Of a stretch of 64,000 nt of DNA, positions 42,981 through 52,798 are shown one piece after another. The position numbers were made by a program, and so were the translations under genes. Source of the stretch: Candidatus Limivivens intestinipullorum (GTDB lineage: Bacteria > Bacillota > Clostridia > Lachnospirales > Lachnospiraceae). Each line of letters opens with the position of its first letter. The stretch's first letter is position 1. The DNA lies in the NCBI GenBank assembly GCA_018711185.1, contig DVIQ01000024.1, forward strand, positions 33,049-97,048, read 5' to 3'. The notes under the pieces are model-generated. The model saw only the letters and a program-made list of their open reading frames with translations, made no database searches and was not told the DNA's origin.

Positions 42981-44687
42981 TCACATCAGCGGCGCCAGCA
43001 GCCGGAATACCTTCCCCGCGATCTGATCACGCAGAGGCTGGTTTCCGAAGTCATCCGGGGTTACGGCAATACACTTGTCCAGGGTATCCTGGAAATCCTT
43101 TTCCACAGCCGCCACAGCCTCGTTCCGGTAAAGCATCACCGCGCATTCGAAGTGCAGATACAGGCTGCGGTAGTCCAGGTTTATGGTTCCCACCACAGCT
43201 TTTTCATCATCCGAGGTAAAACTCTTGGCGTGGACAAAGCCCGGCACAAACTCATAAATCTTCACACCGCTCTCCAAAAGCTCGTTGTAATAGGTTTTTG
43301 CCAGCACGAAAGCGTACCACTTATCCGGAATATGCGGCATAATAATCTTTACGTCGATTCCTCTTTTGGCAGCGTATTTCAAAGCAGTCAGCATTTCATT
43401 ATCAAGAATCAGATAGGGCGTCATAATATGTACATACCTTTTGGCAGTATTCAGGATGTCCATGTAGACGGTTTCTCCCACATTCTCGCTGTCCACCGGG
43501 CTGTCCCCGTAGGGCATCACAAACCCGTCTCCCGGCTTTGGCTCCCGGTTCGCAGCCGCTGTCAGGTACTTATCGTAGGTATCGTACATGTCGTAGCGCT
43601 CCACATTCCACATCTCTAAAAACATCAGGGTAAAACTGCGCACCGCCTCCCCCTGGATCATGATTCCCGTATCCTTCCAGTAGCCGAAACGCTCCTTCCG
43701 GTTAATATACTCATCCGCCAGGTTAATCCCGCCGGTAAAAGCCGTGTGACCGTCAATGACCACAATTTTCCGGTGATCCCGATTGTTCTGTCTGGTGGAA
43801 AGGCTCGGGCGGATATGAGCAAACACGTGACACTGAATACCGTAGCTGCGAAGCTGCTCCTGATATTTATAGGGAAGCCTGGCCACGGTGTTCATTCCGT
43901 CGTACATAAACCGGACCTCCACTCCTTCTTTTGCCTTCTCCTTCAGAATTTCCAGCACGGAATCCCACATATAGCCCTTGCTGACGATGAAATACTCCAT
44001 GAAAATAAATTTTTCCGCCTTTTGAAGCTGGGTTTTCAGCTCCTCGAACTTGTCCATACCTGTGGGGAAATATTTGGCCGAAGTATTTTCATATATAGAA
44101 TAACCGCCGCTTTCGCTGACGTATTTTCCAAGGCTTGCCATCTGCTCGTCCTCCTGAGCCAGTCTGCGCATAACTTCTGGTTTCTGGGCCCAGTAACGCT
44201 TCATATCCCGGTGAATATACTGGAGTCTGGCATTGATCCACTTCGTCCCGATCTGCGCTTCCACAAACAAATACATGGCCGATCCGAACAAAGGCACCAC
44301 AAGAATCATCACAGTCCACACCAGCTTGTACGCGGGATTCTCTGTCTTATTAATAATGTGTACCACAAGAACCAGGGCCAGCACCGTCATGATTCCGCTG
44401 AACGCGTACCAGATTTCCGACAGTCTTGTCAGACCCCAGAAAAGCAGAATAATCTGCAGAAGCATCAGCGCGAAAATAATCATGGATCTTCCGAAGATCA
44501 CATGGGCGATGCCTTCTCTTCCCTTTTCTATCGTCTGGCTGTTTTCAATCTTTTTGCGCAGTTCCGCCTTGTCGATGCGCTCCATGATCTCCACCCGGTT
44601 CTTCAAAGGCCGTATTTTTTCTTCGTTTGTCTTTTGATTTTCTTCGTCTTTCTTCGTGTAATCTGTTTCTGTCCTATTCTTTTTCAT
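42981..44687 (-). CDS. cls: cardiolipin synthase
   Basis: Membrane phospholipase-D-family enzyme joining phosphatidylglycerols to cardiolipin. 568 aa. Two N-terminal membrane helices (FALMLLQIILLFWGLTRLSE and LVWTVMILVVPLFGSAMYLF) are followed by two HKD motifs: HRKIVVIDGHTAFTGGINLADE (about residues 305-326) and HAKSFTSDDEKAVVGTINLD (about 503-522). The N-terminal about 50 residues are very charged and longer than usual; an in-frame ATG (MERIDKAEL, residue 35) with GGAG nearby is an alternative start. The first ATG overlaps the end of ligA by 14 nt. Confidence 0.93.
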   Translation of the reverse strand: MKKNRTETDYTKKDEENQKTNEEKIRPLKNRVEIMERIDKAELRKKIENSQTIEKGREGIAHVIFGRSMIIFALMLLQIILLFWGLTRLSEIWYAFSGIMTVLALVLVVHIINKTENPAYKLVWTVMILVVPLFGSAMYLFVEAQIGTKWINARLQYIHRDMKRYWAQKPEVMRRLAQEDEQMASLGKYVSESGGYSIYENTSAKYFPTGMDKFEELKTQLQKAEKFIFMEYFIVSKGYMWDSVLEILKEKAKEGVEVRFMYDGMNTVARLPYKYQEQLRSYGIQCHVFAHIRPSLSTRQNNRDHRKIVVIDGHTAFTGGINLADEYINRKERFGYWKDTGIMIQGEAVRSFTLMFLEMWNVERYDMYDTYDKYLTAAANREPKPGDGFVMPYGDSPVDSENVGETVYMDILNTAKRYVHIMTPYLILDNEMLTALKYAAKRGIDVKIIMPHIPDKWYAFVLAKTYYNELLESGVKIYEFVPGFVHAKSFTSDDEKAVVGTINLDYRSLYLHFECAVMLYRNEAVAAVEKDFQDTLDKCIAVTPDDFGNQPLRDQIAGKVFRLLAPLM

Positions 44688-46641
44688 CCAATTCGCCTAC
44701 CATATTCAGGAAATCCGTCTCTGACAAAATCGGAATTCCCAGCTCTTTTGCCTTCTTGTTCTTTGAGGAGGTGGAAGCGGTATCATTGTTAATGAGACAG
44801 CTGGTTTTCGAGGAAACGCTGCCGGCTGTCCTCCCTCCTCGTGCCTCAATAAACGCTTTCAGCTCGTTTCGATTCGCGAAATGCTCCACGGAGCCCGTGA
44901 TCACAAAGGTCTGGCCGGCAAGAATCTGCGGCGTATCATCCCTGGGAACCGCAATACGCACTTCCTTCAGAAGATGCTCCAAAGCCGCCCGGTTCTTTTC
45001 ATCCTGAAAATAATCCGCAATGGCCTCTCCGATCACCGGGCCAATGCCATCCACAGCGGCCAGCTCCTCCGGTGTACTGTTCCGCAGCTTTTCCAGATCA
45101 TAATCAAAGGCACGGCAAAGCACTTTTGCGTTGGCAACGCCTACATTCGGTATTCCAAGGCTGTACAGAAGCCGCGGCAGAGTGGTGTCCCTGGCCTTCT
45201 CGATACTTTCCAGAAGGTTTTTGCAGGATTTTTCTCCGAAACCTTCCATAGACTCCATTGCCTCCCGGTGTTCTCCCAGCCGGAAAATATCCGCCTGCTC
45301 ATGGATAAATCCCATGGCGATAAATTTCTCCAGACTAGCCTCGGAGAGCCCGTCGATGTTCATGGCGTCTCTGCTCACAAACAAAGTAAAGGCCTTGATC
45401 TTTTTCGCCTGGCAGTCCGGATTGGTACAGACAAGGGTTTCCGCGTCGTTGGCGGCGCTGATTTTCGTAGGGCCGCCGCACACCGGACATGTCCGCGGAA
45501 TCGGGAGATTCCCGCTGCGGGTCAGATTCTCGGCGATCTGAGGAATGATCATATTCGCCTTATAAACCAGAATGCGATCCCCGATTCCAAGCTCCAGCGC
45601 CTTTAAAATGCTGAGATTATGAACGCTGGCGCGGCTTACCGTGGTTCCTTCCAGCTCCACCGGATCGAAAATCGCTACCGGGTTGATCAGTCCCGTCCGG
45701 GACGGGCTCCATTCGATTTCCTGCAGTATTGTCTCCCTGGTCTCATCCGCCCATTTAAAGGCATAAGAATCCCTCGGGAATTTCGCTGTACTTCCCAGTG
45801 ACTGCCCGTAGGCAATATCATCGTAGGTCAGCACCAGACCGTCAGAAGGAATATCAAACCCGCTGATCCGCCCGGCAAAGTCCTCCACCACCCGCTCCAT
45901 GGTATCCGCAGTGGCCTCCTTGTGCTCCACCACGTCAAAGCCCTGTCCTGCAAGCCACAAAAACTGCTTCATTCTGGAATTTTCAAAGTCCGCGCCCTCC
46001 GCCCGGACCAGGGCAAAAGCATAAAAGCGCACATGTCGCTTTGCTGTGATCTCCGTGTTGAGCTGCCGCACAGAACCGCTGCACAGATTCCGGGGATTTT
46101 TGTATCGGGCGTCAGCATCGCCGATCTCTTCATTAATCTTCTCAAAATCCGAATAGGAAATCACAGCCTCCCCCCGAATAATGAGTTCCCCTTTGTAAGA
46201 AATATGAAGGGGAATGTTCTGGAAAGTCCTGGCGTTCTCGGTGATCACCTCGCCGACCTCGCCGTTCCCCCTGGTAACGGCCTTTGCCAGCTCCCCGTTC
46301 CGGTACGTAAGCACCACCGTAAGCCCGTCCAGTTTCCAGGATACCAGAACCTTCTGGTTCCCGGCAAAGGTCTTCAAATCTTCCACGTTCTTTGTCTTAT
46401 CCAGGGAGAGCATGGGCGTCTCGTGGCGCTCCTTTGGAAGCTCGTCCAAAACCTGGTAGCCCACCTGGGTGGTGGGACTGCCTGCCAGAACGATCCCGGT
46501 CTCCTTTTCCAAAGCCGCCAGCTCATCGTACAGCCTGTCGTACTCCAGATTGCTCATAATCTCCCGGCTGTCCCGATAGTAGGCTTTTCCGGCTTCCCGC
46601 AGCACCTGGGATAACTCTTTCATTCTGGTTATTTTGTCCAT
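44674..46641 (-). CDS. ligA: NAD-dependent DNA ligase
   Basis: Seals nicks with NAD in replication and repair. 655 aa from the ATG at 46641 (AGAGGAAG upstream); the frame is open 90 codons further but that overlaps the pseudouridine synthase. The adenylated lysine is K103 (SWKLDGLTVV). The domain order is Ia, adenylation, OB fold, a four-cysteine zinc finger (CPVCGG...CTNPDCQ), HhH repeats and a C-terminal BRCT domain (LAGQTFVITGSVEHFANRNE). Motif V-like and NTase motifs appear complete (TRGNGEVGE). It overlaps its upstream neighbour by 13 nt. Confidence 0.96.
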   Translation of the reverse strand: MDKITRMKELSQVLREAGKAYYRDSREIMSNLEYDRLYDELAALEKETGIVLAGSPTTQVGYQVLDELPKERHETPMLSLDKTKNVEDLKTFAGNQKVLVSWKLDGLTVVLTYRNGELAKAVTRGNGEVGEVITENARTFQNIPLHISYKGELIIRGEAVISYSDFEKINEEIGDADARYKNPRNLCSGSVRQLNTEITAKRHVRFYAFALVRAEGADFENSRMKQFLWLAGQGFDVVEHKEATADTMERVVEDFAGRISGFDIPSDGLVLTYDDIAYGQSLGSTAKFPRDSYAFKWADETRETILQEIEWSPSRTGLINPVAIFDPVELEGTTVSRASVHNLSILKALELGIGDRILVYKANMIIPQIAENLTRSGNLPIPRTCPVCGGPTKISAANDAETLVCTNPDCQAKKIKAFTLFVSRDAMNIDGLSEASLEKFIAMGFIHEQADIFRLGEHREAMESMEGFGEKSCKNLLESIEKARDTTLPRLLYSLGIPNVGVANAKVLCRAFDYDLEKLRNSTPEELAAVDGIGPVIGEAIADYFQDEKNRAALEHLLKEVRIAVPRDDTPQILAGQTFVITGSVEHFANRNELKAFIEARGGRTAGSVSSKTSCLINNDTASTSSKNKKAKELGIPILSETDFLNMVGELDEKE

Positions 46642-47444
46642 TTTTCTTCCTCTCTTTTTTTCTTGTCTTTCCGGTACGCGGGGGTATTCGCCGAATCCTT
46701 CAGAAGAGCAAATAGGCGCTCCTGCTCCTCTCCGGTAATCCTGCGCCATTTGCCGGGCCTTAAATCCCCCAGACGGATATTCATAACCCGCACCCGCTTC
46801 AGGGTGACAACCTCCCGGCCGAAATGGGCACACATGCGGCGAATCTGCCGGTTCAGTCCCTGGGTCAGCACAATGCCGAAACTTTTCCCGCCGGTCTTCC
46901 AGACCCGGCATGGCAGTGTCTTTCTGCCCTGAATCACCAGGCCTCCGGCCCGCATGCCCTTCAGGAAATCCTCGGTAACCGGCTTGTCCACCGTCACCAG
47001 ATATTCCTTTTCATGAGCGTTGCCCTCCCGCATGATTTTATTCACAATATCCCCGTTGTTTGTCATAAGCAGCAGACCCTCAGAGTCCTTGTCCAGCCGC
47101 CCTATGTAAAATACACGCTGCGGATAGTCCAGGACATCCTCAATAATCCGGTCACCCCAGCGCCGATCTGTGGTACAAACCACTCCCCGCGGCTTGTAAA
47201 AAGCCAGAAGCGCCATCTGTTCTTTTCCTTCGACCTGCTTTCCTTCCACACGGACATCCTGCCCCGGCAAAATCCGAATCCCTGTCTCTGCCCGCCTCCC
47301 GTCCACATAAACTTTTCCAGCCTCAATCAGGCGGTCTGCCTCCCGCCGGGAACATACGCCGGCCTCGCTCAAATATTTATTTAAACGGACCGGAACATTC
47401 CTGTCCCGGTCTGCGTCTGTCCGCTGCATTTTTCTTTCATCCAT
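46629..47444 (-). CDS. rluF: 23S rRNA pseudouridine synthase, RluF/RluB type
   Basis: 271 aa RsuA-family enzyme: N-terminal S4 domain (VRLNKYLSEAGVCSRREADR, about residues 19-65) and a catalytic domain with the aspartate motif YIGRLDKDSEGLLLMTNNGD (D118 region) and LTQGLNRQIRRMCAHFG. The wording of the last motif and KRVRVMNIRLGDL favour RluF (position 2604, helix 80) over RluB, but this is not certain. A Lys/Glu-rich tail ends the protein. The GTG/ATG choice is not critical; ATG 47444 is used. Confidence 0.88.
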   Translation of the reverse strand: MDERKMQRTDADRDRNVPVRLNKYLSEAGVCSRREADRLIEAGKVYVDGRRAETGIRILPGQDVRVEGKQVEGKEQMALLAFYKPRGVVCTTDRRWGDRIIEDVLDYPQRVFYIGRLDKDSEGLLLMTNNGDIVNKIMREGNAHEKEYLVTVDKPVTEDFLKGMRAGGLVIQGRKTLPCRVWKTGGKSFGIVLTQGLNRQIRRMCAHFGREVVTLKRVRVMNIRLGDLRPGKWRRITGEEQERLFALLKDSANTPAYRKDKKKREEEKWTK

Positions 47445-47592
47445 TCCGTGCTTTCAGTCCCCTGGGACATTCCTTTCTCATTCCTTCGCTGTCCCGGCAC
47501 AGCGTGGTAAAACCGGCACGGCGTGATAGAAACAGTATACACACTTTTTTGAAATTAGTAAAGTGGGTTTCTGCAGGATAAATGTAACACTT

Positions 47593-47621
47593 GTAACAGT
47601 TCAGCAGGGCTGAACTGTTAC
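47593..47621 (+). repeat. family B palindrome
   Basis: GTAACAGTTCAG, loop CAGGG, CTGAACTGTTAC: perfect arms. It lies 2 nt beyond the stop codon of the 144-aa hypothetical gene. Confidence 0.93.
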
Positions 47622-47623
47622 GG

Positions 47624-48058
47624 CTAAATATAGGTCCCAAGGATGCGGATGTTCTCCTCCGCAAAATCCATAAATTCCTCCGCGATCTCTTCCGTTTCTC
47701 TGCCGGTCTTTGCCTGTTCCCGGACCATGTCCATCATATTGTCCAGCCTCTTTTTCTCTTCCCTCATCAGGAGCTCCGCCACATGCTCGGTGCTGATATT
47801 CAGAGCTGTCTCTGCCTGTATCGCCGCCCAGCGTCTGGGCCGGTCCAAAACGCCGGGAACCTTTGGCGTCTCTCCCTCTTTTTTCAGGCAGTTCTCCGCC
47901 TTTTCCTGAATTCTGGAATATCGGGCTGCCTGCCGGTTCAGATCCAGGGCCAGCTCTTCGTCATAAATTTTACTGAGCATCGTCTGAATATCCAGCCGCG
48001 CAATCCTGCTGCCGGAAGAAATTTCATCCAATATTTTCTTTTCCGCCTGTAGTAGCAT
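47624..48058 (-). CDS. hypothetical all-helical protein
   Basis: 144 aa from the ATG at 48058, which has AAGGAGG 8 nt upstream. No membrane segment, no cysteines in the mature core apart from one, and no motif I recognise. The sequence is charged and predicted helical (KILDEISSGSRIARLDIQTM; ELLMREEKKRLDNMMDMVRE; EEIAEEFMDFAEENIRILGT). Several E/H-containing helices are vaguely ferritin-like, but I do not see the paired ExxH motifs. It stands alone between the rluF and LRR genes and ends at a family B repeat. Function unknown. Confidence 0.75.
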   Translation of the reverse strand: MLLQAEKKILDEISSGSRIARLDIQTMLSKIYDEELALDLNRQAARYSRIQEKAENCLKKEGETPKVPGVLDRPRRWAAIQAETALNISTEHVAELLMREEKKRLDNMMDMVREQAKTGRETEEIAEEFMDFAEENIRILGTYI

Positions 48059-48238
48059 TGTCCCAACCTCCTTTTCCATAGGATATGAAAAAGGACGGTT
48101 TTCTATACAGCATTTTACTGTATTTCCTGTTTTTCCCTCAGAGCCATGAGAAATCTTTCTTATTCCTCCCCGCCGTGTTTCGAACAAAAAAATACCTGAT
48201 CCGACTAAGACCAGGCATCTTATCTGCCGCGTTTGTTA

Positions 48239-48291
48239 AAGTTCAGAGCAGGTCTGCGTAGTATATGCGCAGACCTGCTTTGAACTGTTAC
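48239..48291 (+). repeat. family B hairpin (right-end type) at a gene 3' end
   Basis: AAGTTCA-GAGCAGGTCTGCG and TGCGCAGACCTGCT-TTGAACT form a long stem around TAGTATA, ending in GTTAC. It lies 6 nt beyond the stop codon of the LRR/Big2 gene and may act as its terminator or 3' stabiliser. Confidence 0.85.
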
Positions 48292-48297
48292 TTGCGT

Positions 48298-49668
48298 TTA
48301 CTTCAGTTTGATTTTGACGCTCGCTTTTCTTCCGCTTCCATCCTTGGCCTTGGCGGTAATCGTCACGGTTTTTCCCTTTCCCTTTTTCAGCGCCTTCACC
48401 ACGCCTTTGGAAGTTACCGTGGCGTATTTCTTATTGCTGCTGCTCCACGAAAGCGCCTTGCTTCCGCCCTTTCCCACCGTAACGGACGCTTTCACCGTAG
48501 CTTTCTTCCCCACTTTCAATGTCTTTGGCGCTGTCAGCTTGATTTTTTTCACCGCGCCTTTTATCTTTATGCGAAAAACAGCCTTTACACCGCTTCCATC
48601 CCTGGCTGTGGCCCGAATGGTAACCGTTTTGCCGGCACCCGCCGTTTTCGCCTTCACCACGCCGCTCGAAGAAACAGAGGCATACTTTGTATTGCTGCTC
48701 CTCCAGGAAATCGCTTTGTTCTTTGCGTTGGACGGCGACACCTTAGCCTTCAGCCTTGTGCTCTTTCCCGCAAGGAGGGAGGTCTTTCCCGATAGTTTTA
48801 TGGTTTTCACCTTTACAGGGGCAGCCAGAGGGCTTCCCACGGAGCGTTCTTCCTTCGCGGAACATCTGCGGCAGGTACGCGCCTGTTTTTTCGGCGAAGC
48901 CGTGGTCGCCTTCGCTATCGTCGTCCATCCGCTCCAGTCATGTCCCAGCTTTGGCAGCGACTCTGTTCTTACGGTTTCTTTGCATTTCGAACACTTTTGA
49001 ACTCTCTGGCCTGTACTCGTGCAGGTAGCTTTCCTGGTTTCCGTCCAGTAAGTCGTTTCATGGGAGCAGTCGGTCAGCCGGTACGCAATACCATGTTTTT
49101 CCGCATAGGCATACGCGTAAGAATTTTGACTGCAGTACAAGGTGACGCTTCCGCAGTTCTGGAAAGCGGTCTCGCTGATCGCGGTTACACTGTCCGGTAT
49201 CTGTACCGCAGAAAGCTGCCGGTTGCCTGCAAACGCGTACTCCCCGACGGATTTCACGCCGTCCTCTAAAACGACAGACGATAGCATCCTCATATTCGAA
49301 AACGCGTAGGTTCCGATGGATTTGATTCCGGATCGCACAAGAATCCGGGAAGCCTCGGCACCCTGCCCCGTCTCCATCCATGGCGCGACCGGCCTCCACT
49401 GATAGGTAGCACAGTATTCCGGCGCGTAATCCGGCGTCGAACCTGTCCCGGACAACACCACCGCGCCAATGCTGATTGGCTCTCCATTTCCCAGCAGTCT
49501 GCCGGAATCCACGTTGGCATACTGCCAGGTAAGAGCGCTGCCTTCTTTGGAATTTACCTTTCCCTCCGCCCAGATGCTCAGAATGTCTCCCTCTGCCGCT
49601 CCCGCCTGCATCACACTCAGGAAAACGGCCAGCAGCACCCACAGAAAAAAGCCTGCTTTTCGCCTCAT
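48298..49668 (-). CDS. secreted LRR/Big2 surface protein
   Basis: 456 aa from the ATG at 49668 (GGGAG 9 nt upstream). Signal peptide MRRKAGFFLWVLLAVFLSVM then QAGAAEG. The domains are: an LRR_5-type (BspA-like) segment (about residues 95-190, with IKSIGTYAFSNMRMLSSVVL and VKSVGEYAFAGNRQLSAVQI); a cysteine-rich segment with paired CxxC motifs (CTSTGQRVQKCSKC; CRRCSAKEE); and two Big_2 immunoglobulin-like domains (about 285-370 and 375-456). No sortase or cell-wall anchor is visible, so it is probably secreted or wall-associated through the Lys-rich C-terminus. Adhesion is a guess from family. Confidence 0.85.
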   Translation of the reverse strand: MRRKAGFFLWVLLAVFLSVMQAGAAEGDILSIWAEGKVNSKEGSALTWQYANVDSGRLLGNGEPISIGAVVLSGTGSTPDYAPEYCATYQWRPVAPWMETGQGAEASRILVRSGIKSIGTYAFSNMRMLSSVVLEDGVKSVGEYAFAGNRQLSAVQIPDSVTAISETAFQNCGSVTLYCSQNSYAYAYAEKHGIAYRLTDCSHETTYWTETRKATCTSTGQRVQKCSKCKETVRTESLPKLGHDWSGWTTIAKATTASPKKQARTCRRCSAKEERSVGSPLAAPVKVKTIKLSGKTSLLAGKSTRLKAKVSPSNAKNKAISWRSSNTKYASVSSSGVVKAKTAGAGKTVTIRATARDGSGVKAVFRIKIKGAVKKIKLTAPKTLKVGKKATVKASVTVGKGGSKALSWSSSNKKYATVTSKGVVKALKKGKGKTVTITAKAKDGSGRKASVKIKLK

Positions 49669-49833
49669 AACTCTCATCTCCCTTCTTTTTTTCCATTATA
49701 ACGTTTCCGGAAATGGTTGTCAAACAATCCTTCCTGCTTTCTTCCCTTTCGCGCAGCCGCATTTGGTATCCCTGAATCTGGGCCGGCGTCCGCCCATGCA
49801 GGCGCGTCATTCCCCCCTCCGGGTATATTGCGC

Positions 49834-49865
49834 AAAAAAAGAGGACACTCTTTACCGTGTCCTCT
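49834..49865 (-). terminator. terminator of the SH3 membrane-protein gene
   Basis: GAGGACAC-TCTTTACC-GTGTCCTC followed on the minus strand by TTTTTTTG; it begins about 10 nt after the stop codon. Confidence 0.88.
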
Positions 49866-49874
49866 GTGAATGCT

Positions 49875-50975
49875 TTATTGTACCGCTTCGGTTGTACTTT
49901 CTGTTCCCGTCTCAGTGCTTGCGCTGGTACTCTCCGTGCTGTCCGTATATACGGTAAGGTACTCGCTGCTGATATATCCGATGGCATCGCCGTAGCGAAC
50001 TTCAGACCAGCCGTTGTCCAGCTCGCGGATTCTTGTAATCGTTGCGCCTTCATCCAGCATACCGATGATCTCCGCATCCGTCGTGGAATCTGCCCGGACA
50101 TTCACCACTGCGGTGGCCTGTACCACTTGATTTGACTGAACACCCGTGGAATCCGCGTCCGGAAGCACCACTTCCGTATCCGGAGTAGCAATCGTATCCA
50201 TCAGGCTTCTGAGCGTATCGTTGGAGTTGAGAACCTCATTGTAGTTATTCTGCACTTCCGTGATCAGAGCCTGGACATCCGCGTCATCCTGTACCTCCTG
50301 CATATAACTGGCAATCTGCGGATCAGAATCCGGATTCACCATATACAGAGAGCCATCGTCTCTGGTGCTGATATAACAGGCTGACATACCCGGTGCCAGC
50401 TCGTCCACGCCGGTAACCTTCGTGTCGTAGCACATGTAGGCCACATAAGAACCTTCCGTAAGTCCGCTCTTTGTATAAACCCGGATGTTGCTGTAGCTCT
50501 CAACCACACTGTCGCCCTCTAAGGTAGCTCTGGCTTCATCCGTCACCTCATCAACCAAGGCGCTGTATGCGTCAACATCTCTGTTCTGAATCGCCGTATA
50601 ATATTCCTGAACGAAAGCCAGTACCGTGGGATCGTTCTCCACCAGCGCCTCTTCTGTACCGCTGCTGCTTCCGCTTTCCGTCTCACCGCCCGCAGCGCTT
50701 CCAGCCTCTGTACCGCCTTCCGTCTGTGCGTCCGCGGCGTTTTCACTGCCGCTCTCTGTGCCGCTGCCTGCAGTTTCGGACTGTCCTTCTGTTCCTGCAG
50801 GGGTCACCGCTTCCGTACCTGTACCGGAGCCGCTGTTCCCCCCGTTTGTATCTCCACCAATGCCTGCGCCGATAAAACGCACGGCCAGTATAGCTATCGT
50901 TAAAATCAGGATAATGGCCAAACCGAGTAAGATATATCTGAGATTATCCGAAAGCCATTCTCTAAAATTATCCAC
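49875..50975 (-). CDS. membrane-anchored SH3-domain protein
   Basis: 366 aa from a GTG at 50975 (GGAGG 6 nt upstream). A short cytoplasmic N-terminus and one membrane helix (about residues 13-34, YILLGLAIILILTIAILAVR) lead to an extracellular low-complexity linker rich in G, S, T and E (about 38-115), an NTF2-like domain (about 118-240, VLAFVQEYYTAIQNRDVDAY), and a bacterial SH3 domain (about 285-345, ATAVVNVRADSTTDAEIIGM, GWSEVRYGDAIGYISSEYLT), then a T/S/E-rich tail. Probably a cell-envelope sensor or peptidoglycan-binding protein; the exact role is unknown. Confidence 0.85.
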   Translation of the reverse strand: MDNFREWLSDNLRYILLGLAIILILTIAILAVRFIGAGIGGDTNGGNSGSGTGTEAVTPAGTEGQSETAGSGTESGSENAADAQTEGGTEAGSAAGGETESGSSSGTEEALVENDPTVLAFVQEYYTAIQNRDVDAYSALVDEVTDEARATLEGDSVVESYSNIRVYTKSGLTEGSYVAYMCYDTKVTGVDELAPGMSACYISTRDDGSLYMVNPDSDPQIASYMQEVQDDADVQALITEVQNNYNEVLNSNDTLRSLMDTIATPDTEVVLPDADSTGVQSNQVVQATAVVNVRADSTTDAEIIGMLDEGATITRIRELDNGWSEVRYGDAIGYISSEYLTVYTDSTESTSASTETGTESTTEAVQ

Positions 50976-51028
50976 TCTTTACCTCCGTTTCCAGCCCACA
51001 GCAAATACGTCCGATATTACAAAGAAAC

Positions 51029-51100
51029 GCGTCTGGAGGGATTCGAACCCCCGACACATGGTACCGGAAACCATTGCTCTATCCCCTGAGCTACAGACGC
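51029..51100 (-). tRNA. tRNA-Arg (anticodon CCG)
   Basis: 72-nt cloverleaf on the minus strand. The acceptor arms GCGTCTG and CAGACGC pair fully, the anticodon loop is TTCCGGT on an ATGGT/ACCAT stem, and the T-arm contains GGTTCGAATCC. No CCA is encoded. It decodes CGG. Confidence 0.97.
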
Positions 51101-51217
51101 GCATTTGTATATGGCCCGCCTTTTCTGCGGATCATTTACCTTATGAAATTTATCCTTCGTACTTCCGCTTTTCTCCGTGCCAGTGGAAAAAACAGTCTTA
51201 CGAAAAACTCCTTAGAT

Positions 51218-51246
51218 AATATAACACGCAGCTGCGGCAAAGTCAA
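51218..51246 (-). promoter_or_regulatory. promoter of tRNA-Arg
   Basis: On the minus strand TTGACT (51241-51246), a 17-nt spacer and TATATT (51218-51223), about 115 nt before the tRNA. Confidence 0.7.
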
Positions 51247-51368
51247 GCAAATTTTATTTATTTCACATTTTACAGGTAAATGCGCGATACAGGTCACCTC
51301 CTGACCCGTAACAACGGTCAGTCATGCCAAACCGCAGCATAAAAATTTATTCCCGCGCTTTTTACACA

Positions 51369-51400
51369 AAAAACCGTCTGCTGACGCAGACGGTTTCCCT
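51369..51400 (-). terminator. terminator of rplK-rplA operon
   Basis: AACCGTCTG-CTGACG-CAGACGGTT stem with TTTTTTGTG following on the minus strand, about 85 nt after the rplA stop. Confidence 0.88.
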
Positions 51401-51481
51401 TCGTTCTGTACCGGAAGTATTCGCTCCTGGAATTTCCACATGAAATCCCGAACCTCATTCCGGCGTTTATGAGAACGGTAT

Positions 51482-52174
51482 TTACGCAAATTTTGCTGTG
51501 CTGATCTTCACACCAGGTCCCATGGTCGGGGTAACCGTGATGCTCTTCAGGTACTGTCCCTTCAGAGCGCTGGGTCTTGCCCGCATGATGGCGTCAAGCA
51601 GCGTGCGGAAGTTGTCGTTTAACTGCTCCTCGGTAAAGGAAGCCTTTCCGATCGGAACGTGAATGATGTTGGTCTTATCCAGCCTGTACTCAACCTTACC
51701 GGCTTTAATATCCTGAACAGCCTTGGTAACGTCCATGGTAACCGTTCCGGCCTTCGGGTTCGGCATCAGTCCCTTAGGACCAAGCACACGGCCCAGACGG
51801 CCTACAACGCCCATCATGTCCGGCGTAGCGACAACAACGTCAAAGTCCAGCCAGCCTTCATTCTGAATCTTCGGAATCAGTTCCTCTGCGCCAACGTACT
51901 CTGCACCTGCCGCAAGAGCCTCATCAGCCTTTGCGTTCTTGGCAAATACCAGAACACGTACCTTTTTGCCGGTACCGTGGGGCAGAACTACGGCGCCGCG
52001 GATCTGCTGGTCTGCGTGACGTCCGTCACATCCGGTCTTGATATGCGCTTCAATGGTCTCGTCAAACTTTGCTACGGCTACCTTTTTCACCAGAGCCATA
52101 GCCTCCGGAACTTCGTATGCGGTGGTACGGTCAATAGCCTTTGCGGCCTCAACGTACTTCTTTCCTCTTTTCAT
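51482..52174 (-). CDS. rplA: 50S ribosomal protein L1
   Basis: 230 aa, standard length. L1 binds 23S rRNA at the L1 stalk and can repress its own mRNA. Signature stretches include [20 protein letters not shown] and a C-terminus with [25 protein letters not shown] lies 9 nt before the ATG. It is the last gene of the rpmG-secE-nusG-rplK-rplA cluster and is followed by a terminator. Confidence 0.98.
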   Translation of the reverse strand: MKRGKKYVEAAKAIDRTTAYEVPEAMALVKKVAVAKFDETIEAHIKTGCDGRHADQQIRGAVVLPHGTGKKVRVLVFAKNAKADEALAAGAEYVGAEELIPKIQNEGWLDFDVVVATPDMMGVVGRLGRVLGPKGLMPNPKAGTVTMDVTKAVQDIKAGKVEYRLDKTNIIHVPIGKASFTEEQLNDNFRTLLDAIMRARPSALKGQYLKSITVTPTMGPGVKISTAKFA

Positions 52175-52287
52175 ATTAAATAACCTCCTGGTGGTGTTTG
52201 CGGGAATATCCCTCCCACGTTCTCGTATTGTTTACATTGATCTCTGCCGCCGTACAGGCGGCGTCAGGCTGCATTCGGATACTGAAA

Positions 52288-52713
52288 TCAGTCCTCAACC
52301 ACAATGCCCATGCTTCTGGCGGTGCCGGCGATCATGCTCATGGCGGCTTCCACACTGCCTGCGTTCAGATCCGGCATCTTCATCTCAGCGATCTCGCGAA
52401 CCTTGTCCTTGCTGATGGTCGCAACCTTGTTCTTGTTCGGAACGCCGGAAGCGGACTTCAAGTTGCATGCCTTCTTCAGAAGAACGGCTGCGGGCGGAGT
52501 TTTTGTGATGAAGCTGAAGCTTCTGTCCGCGTAAACCGTGATAACAACCGGGATAATCAGATCTCCCTTATCGGCGGTTCTCGCGTTGAACTCCTTCGTA
52601 AACTGTACGATATTCACACCGTGCTGACCAAGGGCCGGACCAACTGGCGGAGCCGGCGTAGCCTTTCCAGCAGGAATCTGTAATTTAATATAACCTGTTA
52701 CTTTCTTTGCCAT
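52288..52713 (-). CDS. rplK: 50S ribosomal protein L11
   Basis: 141 aa from the ATG at 52713 (GGAGG 8 nt upstream), giving the family start [20 protein letters not shown]. It forms the GTPase-associated centre with 23S rRNA. The [20 protein letters not shown] motif is conserved. 113 nt separate it from rplA and 85 nt from nusG. Confidence 0.98.
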   Translation of the reverse strand: MAKKVTGYIKLQIPAGKATPAPPVGPALGQHGVNIVQFTKEFNARTADKGDLIIPVVITVYADRSFSFITKTPPAAVLLKKACNLKSASGVPNKNKVATISKDKVREIAEMKMPDLNAGSVEAAMSMIAGTARSMGIVVED

Positions 52714-52798
52714 ATCAGGCACCTCCTATGTGGTATTGGCGGGGGTTTCCCTCCCACTGTCCGATTAAGCTGCGAATAGGCTTAAAAGGAATTCTCTG